This document shows positions 14,298 to 22,831 of a stretch of DNA of 64,000 nucleotides, piece after piece. How positions within the stretch are numbered: position 1 is the stretch's first letter; each line of letters opens with the position of its first letter. The DNA comes from Paulinella micropora (Eukaryota > Cercozoa > Imbricatea > Euglyphida), in the NCBI GenBank assembly GCA_009731375.1, contig BJOX01000051.1, positions 733,715 to 797,714 on the forward strand, in the 5' to 3' direction. The position numbers and the translations under genes were made by a program. Under the pieces are notes generated by a model. The model did no database searches and was not told where the DNA came from. It worked only from the letters and a program-made list of their open reading frames with translations.

Positions 14298-15160
14298 NNN
14301 NNNNNNNNNNNNNNNNNNNNNNNNNNNNNNNNNNNNNNNNNNNNNNNNNNNNNNNNNNNNNNNNNNNNNNNNNNNNNNNNNNNNNNNNNNNNNNNNNNNN
14401 NNNNNNNNNNNNNNNNNNNNNNNNNNNNNNNNNNNNNNNNNNNNNNNNNNNNNNNNNNNNNNNNNNNNNNNNNNNNNNNNNNNNNNNNNNNNNNNNNNNN
14501 NNNNNNNNNNNNNNNNNNNNNNNNNNNNNNNNNNNNNNNNNNNNNNNNNNNNNNNNNNNNNNNNNNNNNNNNNNNNNNNNNNNNNNNNNNNNNNNNNNNN
14601 NNNNNNNNNNNNNNNNNNNNNNNNNNNNNNNNNNNNNNNNNNNNNNNNNNNNNNNNNNNNNNNNNNNNNNNNNNNNNNNNNNNNNNNNNNNNNNNNNNNN
14701 NNNNNNNNNNNNNNNNNNNNNNNNNNNNNNNNNNNNNNNNNNNNNNNNNNNNNNNNNNNNNNNNNNNNNNNNNNNNNNNNNNNNNNNNNNNNNNNNNNNN
14801 NNNNNNNNNNNNNNNNNNNNNNNNNNNCCCCCCCCCCCCCCCCCCCCCGCAGCGCCGCGCAAGCATGTGTGTGGGAGATGTGTCTGTGGTCTCTCATGGC
14901 GGTCTGTCGCTCCTGTGCTGCTGCCAATACATGTGAACATCATGTTATGTCATGGTGCTCAATGGTATGTGGCACGTGACCTCTGTCAACTGTCAATCTA
15001 TATGACATCATATCATTCACCGCCAATCCATATTACATCATGCATCATTAGGGTCAGTCGCCCGTGGTGTCTGTTCTGCTGTCTGCCCTCAGCACACCGC
15101 CTTCTCCCAGGTATGTATGTATGCATGGTATGTATGTATGTATGTATGTATGTATGTATG

Positions 15161-15191
<31 letters not shown>

Positions 15192-15699
15192 TGTAATGTA
15201 ATGTAATGTGATGTAATGTAATTTAATGTAATGTAATGTAATGCAATCCAATGCAATGCAATCCAATGTAAATGTAAATAGTCATGTTCATGTTCATGTT
15301 CATGTTCATGTTCTTGTTCATGTTTATGTTTATGTTTATGTTTATGTTTATGTTTATGTTTATGTTTATGTTTACGTATGTATGTATGTATGTATGTATG
15401 CCTGGGCATGCGTGGGCATGCATGGGCATGTCTGTATGCATGTATGTATGTATGTATGTATGTATGTATGTATGCATATATGTAATGCATGCATGCATGT
15501 ATGCATGTATGTATGTATGTATGTATGTATGTATGTATGTATTGTATTGTATGTATTGTATGTATTGTATGTATGTATGTATGTATGTATGTATGTATGT
15601 ATGTATGTATTTTTGTATGTATGCATATATGTAATGTATGTGTAAGGGAAGCCGACGAGCAAGTGGGCCGCGTCACCTTCCCTACAGATAAGCAGGTAG

Positions 15700-15732
<33 letters not shown>

Positions 15733-15756
15733 TGTATGTATTTATGTATGTACGAC

Positions 15757-15787
<31 letters not shown>

Positions 15788-16204
15788 TGTACGTATGTAT
15801 GTATGCATACTTCTCCTGTGGAGCTCTCGCTCCAGTGTGCAGTGTGCATGTACCATGTGCGCTGCTGCTGCTGCTGTCTGTCTGTATTGTACAGTGTGCA
15901 TGCAACAATATGTTCGTGTTTGTCAAACTGCGCCCAAACCCGAAGCTGCTCATACTGGCACGCCTTTAGATACACGTGTGAACCCCTTTCCATGTTGAGA
16001 AGCAAGCGAGATCGTTGTATCGTTCGAACCTTGTCAGTGACTCTGCTGCTAAAAGACGGGGGTCAAAGGCAGCCAAACTTCCGCGGTATTTGTGGCAATT
16101 TCAAGGAAATTTTGCACATTATCCTCTTTCCAATCTCTTGCCAGCTTCGAAGATAGAGTGCGGGTCTATCTATCTATCCATCTATCTATCTATCTATCTA
16201 TCTA

Positions 16205-16236
<32 letters not shown>

Positions 16237-16312
16237 TCTGTCTGTCTATCTATCTATCTATCTATCTCTATCTATCTATCTCTATCTGTCTATCTATCTA
16301 TCTATCTATCTA

Positions 16313-16363
<51 letters not shown>

Positions 16364-16437
16364 GTATACTGGACTGTGTTTTGCAGGGCAGGCCCGTCAA
16401 GCTGCCTGGCGCCGGACTGGCCACACAGGTTACATAG

Positions 16438-16503
<66 letters not shown>

Positions 16504-16508
16504 CATAG

Positions 16509-16577
<69 letters not shown>

Positions 16578-17036
16578 TGTTTAATGTTTAATCTATGGGC
16601 GTGGCTTAGCTTGAAAAGCCATGGCCTCCTATACTACCCCCGGACAAGAACTTTCAGCACCGGCCAAGCTGCACATCAACCACTGTCTCGCTGTGGTTGG
16701 TGTCTGTGCCCAGTTCAAGCCGAAAGGTAGCCGAGCCCTTTTGAACTATACGGGACAACACTAGAACACTCCCCAGGAGCGCGTGCCCTAAGGAGATGAT
16801 GCCATGAGCAAGTCGAAGTTTCAGGAGTTCACGCTCGTTGTGAGTTACCTTTCTACAACCCCGACTTCATCAACCCTTTGCATCACGCCCCGACTTCATC
16901 AGCCATGGTCAGGAGTTGGTTGCCTGTTTAGCCCTTGCGCTGCGCGCGATTAACGGCGGACACAAAATCGTCACTGTAGGAGATAGTTAGATCTGAACCC
17001 TAGGCTGAGTTGCCAGTGGCAGAGACCGTCTCCAGG

Positions 17037-17113
<77 letters not shown>

Positions 17114-18168
17114 CTGCTCTCCCCTACCCCGAGCTTGTTCTGTGCTGCTGCCAAGAGATGTTCCTACTTCAGTACAAGCAGCCATGGTTTCCAGCGCTTC
17201 GTTCTCAGTCAATATTTGTGCGTCCAGACCCTGTGTCCTAGCTCACTAGAACAAACTTCGTCAGAGCTTTCAAACGAGCTACTACAAAAGCGATGACAAG
17301 AAGAATGTTCTGAGAACGAAGTGCTTGAAGTGATTGCTGATTGTACGTAATAAGAAGTAGGTAGATATGATGTTGGCTGCTTTTTTTGTGCAGATGGCGC
17401 TGCTGATCAGCCGCTCCGCCTCGCACATCTGGAGAGACAGCACACTGCTGGCCTTCACTTACCTGCTAGCCGTAATACACGTTAAAACCCCCGGCACAAA
17501 CACACAGACACACAAGCGCACACACACACACACACACAAACGCACGCACACACATACACACACACACACCACAGACACACAGCATGCTGCTGGCATTCAC
17601 CTAGATGCTAGCCGTAACCACCCCAACTACCCCCCCTTTTCTTTCACCCTCGCCTCATGCAATGTTTATGTTATTATTCATTTACTTCTTTCTTGATTTA
17701 TTATCCATCAGTATATATATATGTATGTATTTCTGTTGGCTAGCTGTTGTCTGCACTGGTGCTGGGGCTTATTTTCTGGGACCTGGACTCAACTTTCTCA
17801 GGCACACAGGTCACTCAGCACCTCTCCACCTTGTCAGCCACACACACACCACTTTCTTCTCACTTCAGGTCAGCCACCATACAGGCCACTTTCTTGCCAC
17901 ATCCCACCAACACCGTCATCATCACCACATGACTACGATCACATGACTATGATTGCGTGTGCCGGACCGTGCGGGTTTTTTGCTCTTCGTGATCTTTTTC
18001 TTCTCCTTCATCATCATCGTCATCATCACTACTCTTGTATCCTTGTTTGGTTAGGACCGTGCTGGTTTTTTGTTCTTCGTCATCTTTTTCTTCTCGTTGG
18101 GGTCGCTATCTCTGCTGAGCCAGCACCTGGAGGAGAAACACCGCTTCCTCAACGAACGAGACGCAGGG

Positions 18169-18199
<31 letters not shown>

Positions 18200-18540
18200 A
18201 CACACACACAGAAACACCGCTTCCTCAAGAACACGACGCAGGGTCTCAATACAAGATGGAGTTAGAGTTAGAGTTAGGGTTAGGATTAGGATTAGGAGAA
18301 ACACAGCTTCTTCAACGAACGAGAGACGCAGGTTCAACAACAACAACAACAACAACAACAAACAGACACACATACACGCATACACAGACAGAATCACCGC
18401 TTCTTCAACGATAGAGACGCCTGGTGTCAATATAAGCCACGGCTAGGGCTAGGGCTAGGATTAGGAGAAACACCGCTTCCTCAACAAATGAGGCGCAGGG
18501 TCAACAAGAACAACAACATACACAGATACATGCATACAGG

Positions 18541-18607
<67 letters not shown>

Positions 18608-19676
18608 CGTGTCCTCAACGAACGAGACGCAGGGTCTATATTGAAGCTAACTGCCACTGCACGTTGCCGTCTATGCTTAGAAAGCTTGTCGTGTTGATCT
18701 CTTGTTTTTTTTTAGCTACTAGGGCACGTTGCCGTTCACGATCAGCAAATGTTTGTTTGTTGTCTTGTGTTGAAATTTTTGTTTGTTGTCTGGTGTTGTT
18801 TAGCTACTACGCCACGTTGTCGTCCATGCTCAGCAAACATGTCGTGTTGTTGTCTTGTCTGCTTTTCAGCTACTACAGCACGTTGCAGTTCACGATCAGC
18901 AAACATGTCGTGTTCTCTTGTGTGCTGTTGCTAGCTACTACGGCATGTTGCGGTTCATGCTCAGCAAACTGGTGGCGGACGTGTTGCCCTTGCGTGTTGT
19001 GTTGTTCTCTTGTCTGTTGGTTAGCTACTACGGCACGTTGCCGTTCATGATGAGCAAGCATGTTGCGTTGTTCTTTCGTCTGCTGTTTAGCTAGCCGTTC
19101 ATGATCAGCCATGTTGCGTTGTTCTCCTGTCTGCTGTTGTTTAGCTACTACGGCACGTTGCCGTTCATGGTCAGCAAGCTGGTGGCGGACGTGTTGCCGT
19201 TGCGCATCGTGCCGCCGCTGCTCTTCGGTGCTACCACGTGAGTGTGCCGCGCCGGCAGCTCTGTGCTGTGCTGTCTGCAGCTGTGTGAGATGTGCTTGGT
19301 TGTGCTTTTTGCCTGCCTGTTCTACTTGTGCCACCACGTGAGTCGCGCGCCAGCTCTGCCCCCTGTGCTGGCTGTGCTCTTTGCCTGGGATGTTCCTAGT
19401 TCCTGAATGCAATTAGCAAGGACGTCAAGCGCTTCGTTAGCAGTCAATACTCACGTCCAGACCCTGTGTCATGGCTCGTTAGAAAGCCCCTGGTGAGAGC
19501 TTTCGTACGAACTACTGCACAAGCCACTGAAACCAGCATATTTGAGAACGAAGCGTTTGAAGTCGTTGTTTTGCTGTTGTTTGTTTTTTGTCCTGTGCTG
19601 GCTGTGCTCTCTGCCTGTCTGTCTGCAGCTGTACATGTGGCGCGGGGCGGGCCTGTTTGCGTAGTAGTAGTAGTGA

Positions 19677-19723
<47 letters not shown>

Positions 19724-20810
19724 CTAGTACTAGTACTAGTAGTAGTAGTACTAGTAGTAGTCGTCGGCAGGTGTGGAGCGGTATGATTGCTTTGTTAGGT
19801 ACTACATGGTAGGGCTCAAGCCCGACGCACGCTCCTTCCTCATCTTCCTCGCAACACTGGTATACACACACACACACACACACACATACACTCCTTCCTC
19901 ATCTTCGTTGCCACACTGGTCACGCTCTCCTAGCAGTATAGTTATAGAAGTAGTAGTACCTACAGCGCAGATACAAAGAAGGGGTGATCATGTATCGGTC
20001 TATCTATCTATGAATCTACCTATGCATGTGCATACACGTATATGCGCATGTATGAACCCAGTGCAGATAGACGCAGACAGATAGAAGCAAACACCTAGTG
20101 CAGATAGAAGCAGAAGTACAGTCACGTGTGTGCGGTGCTGGCTGGCGCAGGTGCTGGTTAACGTTGTGACATCGTGTGCTTGCTTCTTGATCGCCGTGCT
20201 GTCCCCCGACGCCGCCACTGCCAACCTGGTCACACTTGCTTCTTCCCTCACAGCTTTCTTTCAAACTCGGAACACTTTTGGCGAATATATCCGCAACTAT
20301 CAATGGCTAAACCTGTGGATTGCCAGCTGTCAGATAAAACCAAAGCTCCACAGAACAGACCGCCCCAGCAGCGTGCGGCACGCGTGGGGCTAAGGATGGA
20401 GGGAAGAATGCGAGAGGAGGAGGAGGAGGAGGAGAGAGAGAGAGAGAGAGAGAGCCATGTGCACTATCAATGTTGGTGGTGTTTCTCTGGTATGTTGCAT
20501 GGCCAAAGGTGGCTGTGGTATATCTGGTCTACTGCATGCTGTCGTGTGCTTTGATGTGTGTTTTCATTGGTGATATAGGTGGCGGTGGTGTATCTGGTCT
20601 ACTGCATGCTGTTCGCGGGTCTCTTCTACAACACCACACAGGTCACTCCTCTTTGTAAATTTATGTATATACTTATTTATGTACTTATGCATGCATGTAT
20701 GCAGTGTATCTATGTATCCATGTATCTATGTATCTATGTATCTATGCATCTATGTATCTATTTATGTATGTATGGACGTATGTATGTATGTATGTATGTA
20801 TGTATGTATG

Positions 20811-20844
<34 letters not shown>

Positions 20845-20964
20845 TGCATGCATGTATGCATGCATGTATGCATGCATGTATGTATGTATGTATGTATGTA
20901 TGTATGTATGTATGTATGTATGTACGTATATGTGTATGTATGTATGTATGTATGTATGTATGTA

Positions 20965-20995
<31 letters not shown>

Positions 20996-21216
20996 TATCT
21001 TATGTACGTATAGATGGATGGATGGATGGATGGATGGATGGATGGATGGATGGAGGTATGTACGTATGTATGTATGTATGTATGTATGTATGTATGTATG
21101 CTGTGCCGATCAGTGCCTGCCTTGCTTGGGAGGAAAAGGTAAAGGTGTCGCGGGTGTGTGTGTGTGTTTGTGTGTGGGTGGGTGGGGGGGGGGGGGGGGG
21201 GGGGAAATTTTTTTTG

Positions 21217-21253
<37 letters not shown>

Positions 21254-22049
21254 ACCCCCCCCCCCCCCTACCCCCCCCCCNNNNNNNNNNNNNNNNNNNN
21301 NNNNNNNNNNNNNNNNNNNNNNNNNNNNNNNNNNNNNNNNNNNNNNNNNNNNNNNNNNNNNNNNNNNNNNNNNNNNNNNNNNNNNNNNNNNNNNNNNNNN
21401 NNNNNNNNNNNNNNNNNNNNNNNNNNNNNNNNNNNNNNNNNNNNNNNNNNNNNNNNNNNNNNNNNNNNNNNNNNNNNNNNNNNNNNNNNNNNNNNNNNNN
21501 NNNNNNNNNNNNNNNNNNNNNNNNNNNNNNNNNNNNNNNNNNNNNNNNNNNNNNNNNNNNNNNNNNNNNNNNNNNNNNNNNNNNNNNNNNNNNNNNNNNN
21601 NNNNNNNNNNNNNNNNNNNNNNNNNNNNNNNNNNNNNNNNNNNNNNNNNNNNNNNNNNNNNNNNNNNNNNNNNNNNNNNNNNNNNNNNNNNNNNNNNNNN
21701 NNNNNNNNNNNNNNNNNNNNNNNNNNNNNNNNNNNNNNNNNNNNNNNNNNNNNNNNNNNNNNNNNNNNNNNNNNNNNNNNNNNNNNNNNNNNNNNNNNNN
21801 NNNNNNNNNNNNNNNNNNNNNNNNNNNNNNNNNNNNNNNNNNNNNNNNNNNNNNNNNNNNNNNNNNNNNNNNNNNNNNNNNNNNNNNNNNNNNNNNNNNN
21901 NNNNNNNNNNNNNNNNNNNNNNNNNNNNNNNNNNNNNNNNNNNNNNNNNNNNNNNNNNNNNNNNNNNNNNNNNNNNNNNNNNNNNNNNNNNNNNNNNNNN
22001 NNNNNNNNNNNNNNNNNNNNNNNNNNNNNNNNNNNNNNNNNNNNNNNNN

Positions 22050-22081
<32 letters not shown>

Positions 22082-22672
22082 CGGTGTAATATTTGATTGG
22101 TGCGGTCTATTATCTGGTGTATGTGTTGTACTGTGTTGGTAGGGCTCGCCGTCCACGGAGTACCTCAGCTGGATGCAGTACGGCTCCTACTTCTACTTCG
22201 GCTACGACATACTCATGATCAACGAACTGGTCGCGCCCTCTTCCTGTCTTTTACGCAAATCGCTGTTTTCATATAGAATACTTGCCACACTCTGCGCCTT
22301 TACACCTGCATTGATTGCGTTGGTTAAACTAGATGCTCTCTCTCTCTCTCTCTCTATATCTATCTCTCTCTCTCTCTCTCTCTCTCAACACACACACACA
22401 CACACATAAATGCACCCTCTTTTCCTCACTCACTCACAAACTGTTCCTCTTTCATCCTTCTTGGCTCTTAGGAGGGGCAGGACTTCACCTTTTCCCTCAC
22501 CTCGGGCGGCGACGATGATGCGCTGTCTTACAACGGCTCCTTCATCCTCTCCCTCCTCTCCATCAAAGTCAACCAGATACCCACAGACCTGACAGGCTTG
22601 GCTGTGATGGTCGGCCTCTTCTTCGGCTTGGCTATCTATTCTCTGAAATCACAGAACCTAGCCAAGCGATAG
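4531..22672 (+). CDS. ABCG-family (white/PDR-type) half transporter, multi-exon gene
   Basis: One + strand gene spread over about 30 short GC-rich exons joined by GT..AG introns. Order of parts: possible signal peptide (4531-4569), Cys-rich ectodomain, first membrane helix (exon 7797-7940), nucleotide-binding domain (exons 8595-8725, 8921-9059, 9309-9846), low-complexity linker, ABC2 membrane domain (17744-20641) and a C-terminal pair of exons ending in TAG at 22670-22672. NBD followed by ABC2 is the half-transporter order of the ABCG family, which exports lipids, sterols or xenobiotics from the plasma membrane or organelles as dimers. The large N-terminal extracellular domain recalls plant ABCG24/28-type proteins. 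Reading phases agree across most junctions. Gaps at 14298-14827 and 21281-22049 may hide exons. The family assignment is secure; the substrate is unknown. Confidence 0.93.
4796..4856 (+). CDS. possible second exon of the ABCG gene
   Basis: Lies between a TGTGTGCAG acceptor and a GTCGCC donor and encodes [20 protein letters not shown] plus one base. That leftover base joins in phase with the exon at 5132 to make a Ser codon before GCEWEQLVC. The phase match is the only support. Confidence 0.4.
5132..7652 (+). CDS. ABCG ectodomain exons
   Basis: Eight exons in consistent phase: 5132-5249, 5353-5457, 5666-5698, 5953-6055, 6300-6390, 6585-6703, 6817-6880 and 7567-7652. They encode an extracellular region rich in cysteines ([59 protein letters not shown]) with several N-glycosylation sequons (NRS, NGS, NTT, NVS, NLS). 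The introns are microsatellite: CTAC and ATGTT, then almost pure GTAT at 5699-5952, ATAC, CT dinucleotide, and CTAT. The domain has no name I can assign. Its position before a single membrane helix places it outside the cytosol. Confidence 0.8.
7488..7533 (+). repeat. degenerate duplicate of an ABCG exon edge
   Basis: An AG followed by GGCTCCGCGCTTGCTAG and on to ACCAACTCGCTGACG repeats the first about 45 bases of the exon at 7567, with one base missing from the T run, so it would be out of frame. It lies 79 bases upstream of the true exon. Confidence 0.85.
7797..8435 (+). CDS. ABCG first membrane segment and pre-NBD linker exons
   Basis: Exons 7797-7940, 8146-8277 and 8394-8435, all phase 0. 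The first encodes a hydrophobic stretch ([20 protein letters not shown]) followed by basic residues ([12 protein letters not shown]), a typical stop-transfer boundary. The next two give a charged cytosolic linker ending [14 protein letters not shown], the beta strands that precede Walker A in ABCG proteins. Introns here are (ACTT)n with (ACATG)n, and (ATAAC)n. Confidence 0.85.
8595..9846 (+). CDS. ABCG nucleotide-binding domain exons
   Basis: Exons 8595-8725, 8921-9059 and 9309-9846. Walker A is GLSGAGKTT, directly after VALM. The signature region reads [18 protein letters not shown], Walker B with D-loop is [12 protein letters not shown], and the H-loop is SIHQPP. The Q-loop segment reads [20 protein letters not shown], so the usual YVPQ glutamine is replaced by valine; whether the nearby Q takes its place cannot be told. 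The last exon continues for about 100 residues beyond the H-loop ([24 protein letters not shown]), as in other ABCG half transporters. The domain binds and hydrolyses ATP on the cytosolic side. Confidence 0.93.
10144..13701 (+). CDS. ABCG linker exons (low complexity)
   Basis: Exons 10144-10250 ([16 protein letters not shown].. to VSTW), 10692-10757 ([20 protein letters not shown]), 10954-11001 ([16 protein letters not shown]), 12376-12517 (Ser/Pro/Ala-rich, with a run of eight Ala) and 13661-13701 ([13 protein letters not shown]). Phases agree between the last two (A plus GC makes Ser). This region joins the NBD to the ABC2 domain and looks disordered. The exon at 10692 has a weakly matching look-alike upstream at 10604, and the true set of exons here is uncertain. 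Confidence 0.55.
10251..10691. repeat. (CTT)n pyrimidine-rich intron with a weak exon look-alike
   Basis: Long pyrimidine tract of TTGCTTC and CTT/CTC units from about 10300 to 10535. At 10604-10636 an acceptor-plus-exon segment (GGCAGGACGTGCAGGCGCAG) weakly resembles the start of the exon at 10692. The poly-Ser, poly-Leu, poly-Phe and poly-Lys frames are shadows. Confidence 0.8.
11002..12375. repeat. 1.3 kb microsatellite intron: GGTA, TTTC, CTAT, ATATA and ATAAT units
   Basis: Successive arrays of (GGTA)n, (TTTC)n, (CT)n, (CTAT)n, (ATTT)n, (CTATAT)n and then about 850 bases of (ATAAT)n-type pentanucleotide with ATATG variants. No unique sequence of note. Confidence 0.9.
12523..12547. repeat. 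interstitial telomere-type (CCCTAA)n tract
   Basis: About four CCCTAA units directly after the exon that ends at 12517. The same strand type recurs in degenerate form at 18258-18296 and 18440-18466 (TTAGGG/CTAGGG/TTAGGA). It suggests the host telomere is TTAGGG. Confidence 0.85.
12548..13650. repeat. intron with (CATATA)n and (CTATGT)n hexanucleotide arrays
   Basis: About 240 bases of unique AT-rich sequence are followed from about 12800 to 13640 by hexanucleotide arrays (CATATA, CATCTA, CTCTGT, CTATGT, ACATAG). No RNA gene or coding sequence is seen. Confidence 0.9.
13785..14198 (-). repeat. dispersed repeat family R1, copy 2 (inverted)
   Basis: Reverse complement of R1 at 2259-2632 and 16576-16985, sitting within an ABCG intron and flanked by CTAT microsatellite on both sides. 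This and the 16576 copy share a segment (GTTCTTGTCCGGGGGTAGTA in this orientation) that copy 1 lacks. Confidence 0.85.
14298..14827. other. assembly gap (N)
   Basis: 530 N, flanked by (CTAT)n on the left and a poly-C run on the right. It lies inside the ABCG gene and may hide an exon. Confidence 1.
15093..17471 (+). CDS. ABCG pre-ABC2 exons
   Basis: Candidate exons 15093-15110 (HTAFSQ), 15647-15695 ([16 protein letters not shown]), 16387-16428 ([14 protein letters not shown]) and 17394-17471 ([20 protein letters not shown]). The last is well supported: RS..IWRD before a hydrophobic run is the usual entry to the ABC2 domain. The phase between 15110 and 15647 does not fit, so the six-codon exon or its neighbour may be wrong, and an exon may be missing in the gap at 14298-14827. 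Confidence 0.55.
15111..15646. repeat. (GTAT)n, (ATGTA)n and (GTTTAT)n intron arrays
   Basis: Microsatellite intron with GTAT, AATGT, GTTCAT/GTTTAT and GCATGGGCATG-type units. No unique sequence of note. Confidence 0.9.
15696..16386. repeat. intron with GTAT and CTAT microsatellites
   Basis: GTAT array at 15700-15805, about 350 bases of unique sequence with no recognised feature (15806-16160), then CTAT/CTGT and TA dinucleotide arrays up to the acceptor at 16386. Confidence 0.85.
16576..16985 (+). repeat. dispersed repeat family R1, copy 3
   Basis: Third copy of R1, on the plus strand inside an ABCG intron, preceded by about 140 bases of GATA microsatellite. Contains an extra tandem CATCAACCC..CATCACG segment compared with the other copies. 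Confidence 0.85.
17193..17326 (+). mobile_element. MITE-like element, copy 1
   Basis: 134 bases bounded by terminal inverted repeats: AGCGCTTCGTTCTCAG at the left and CTGAGAACGAAGTGCTT at the right. A related copy lies at 19428-19558. There is no coding capacity. A miniature inverted-repeat transposable element is the simplest reading. Target duplications were not resolved. Confidence 0.7.
17579..17625 (+). repeat. degenerate duplicate of exon 17394-17471 end
   Basis: The segment with GCATGCTGCTGGCATTCACC and ATGCTAGCCGTAA repeats the 3' end and donor of the exon at 17394-17471 (CTGCTGGCCTTCACTTACC..CTAGCCGTAA), with changes that break the frame. Confidence 0.8.
17744..20641 (+). CDS. ABCG ABC2 membrane-domain exons
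   Basis: Exons 17744-17809 ([20 protein letters not shown]), 18055-18167 ([18 protein letters not shown].. to ERDAG), 19145-19237 ([20 protein letters not shown]), 19799-19859 ([20 protein letters not shown]), 20151-20228 ([20 protein letters not shown]..) and 20579-20641 ([18 protein letters not shown]). Phases agree at every junction. The order and content match the ABC2 membrane domain of ABCG proteins, including the G..FW.L, R.G..FF and YY..P..... segments. Several exons are preceded or followed by degenerate copies of themselves in the intron. Confidence 0.9.
17955..18015 (+). repeat. degenerate duplicate of exon 18055-18167 start
   Basis: GGACCGTGCGGGTTTTTTGC and the following CTTCGTGATCTTTTTCTTCT repeat the first about 50 bases of the exon at 18055, about 95 bases upstream of it, without a good AG acceptor. 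Confidence 0.8.
18168..18640 (+). repeat. tandem array of degenerate exon-end copies
   Basis: After the true exon end at 18167, the block CACCGCTTCCTCAACGAACG followed by AGACGCAGGGT recurs about five times (near 18209, 18297, 18389, 18471 and 18608). The spacers carry AAC repeats, CACA repeats, TTAGGG-like tracts and a GA array. Each unit copies the exon's 3' edge plus the donor site. Confidence 0.85.
18655..19144 (+). repeat. tandem array of degenerate exon-start copies
   Basis: Six to seven copies of a unit made of a pyrimidine/TG-rich intron end, AG, and the first 35-75 bases of the exon at 19145 (AGCTACTACGGCACGTTGCC). Copies start near 18711, 18798, 18866, 18931, 19020 and 19087, with a partial one near 18655. 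Only the last copy, at 19145, joins the preceding exon in phase and keeps the full ABC2 sequence. Confidence 0.88.
19428..19558 (+). mobile_element. MITE-like element, copy 2
   Basis: Related to 17193-17326. It begins AGCGCTTCGTTAGCAGTCAA and ends TGAGAACGAAGCGTTTGA, so the terminal inverted repeats are less perfect. The two copies share internal blocks such as CGTCCAGACCCTGTGTC and GAGCTTTC.ACGA.CTACT. Confidence 0.7.
19660..19770. repeat. (TAG)n microsatellite
   Basis: TAG/TAC trinucleotide array in the ABCG intron before the exon at 19799. Confidence 0.9.
19888..19925 (+). repeat. degenerate duplicate of exon 19799-19859 end
   Basis: CTCCTTCCTCATCTTCGTTG and the following CCACACTGGTCACG copy the end and donor of the exon at 19799-19859, about 30 bases downstream of it and separated by a CA repeat. 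Confidence 0.8.
20508..20560 (+). repeat. degenerate duplicate of exon 20579-20641
   Basis: GGTGGCTGTGGTATATCTGG then TCTACTGCATGCTGT copies the first about 38 bases of the exon at 20579, about 70 bases upstream. Confidence 0.8.
20642..22142. other. microsatellite intron with large assembly gap
   Basis: GTAT/CTATGT and GGAT arrays (20660-21100), then G and C homopolymer runs (21182-21280), 769 N at 21281-22049, and a poly-G run from 22050. The homopolymers at the gap edges are probably low-quality consensus. Confidence 0.9.
22143..22672 (+). CDS. ABCG C-terminal exons
   Basis: Exons 22143-22229 ([20 protein letters not shown].. to MINEL) and 22472-22672, which ends in TAG. The first matches the conserved WM.Y.S...Y....L..NE segment before the last loop of ABCG transporters. 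The second holds the final extracellular loop (NGS sequon) and the last membrane helix ([17 protein letters not shown]). An AATAAA lies about 150 bases downstream. Confidence 0.9.
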
Positions 22673-22825
22673 TAGTCGTCGCCGGAACGGTTGGATTGTC
22701 CACTGTATCCATCGTACGTGTTTCAATTTATCCTTTTTATTGATAGCACTGTGCGATGCGCAGGATTCCGACCGTTAGATCTGTTTATTTAATGTTGATC
22801 CGATGTAAGCTGATTTACCACCATC

Positions 22826-22831
22826 AATAAA
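22826..22831 (+). promoter_or_regulatory. polyadenylation signal of the ABCG gene
   Basis: AATAAA lies 154 bases after the stop codon at 22672, in AT-rich 3' sequence with no other feature. Confidence 0.6.

Noticed and set aside
21158-22096. Poly-Gly and poly-Pro proteins across the N gap
   Set aside because: Produced by G and C homopolymers at gap edges.
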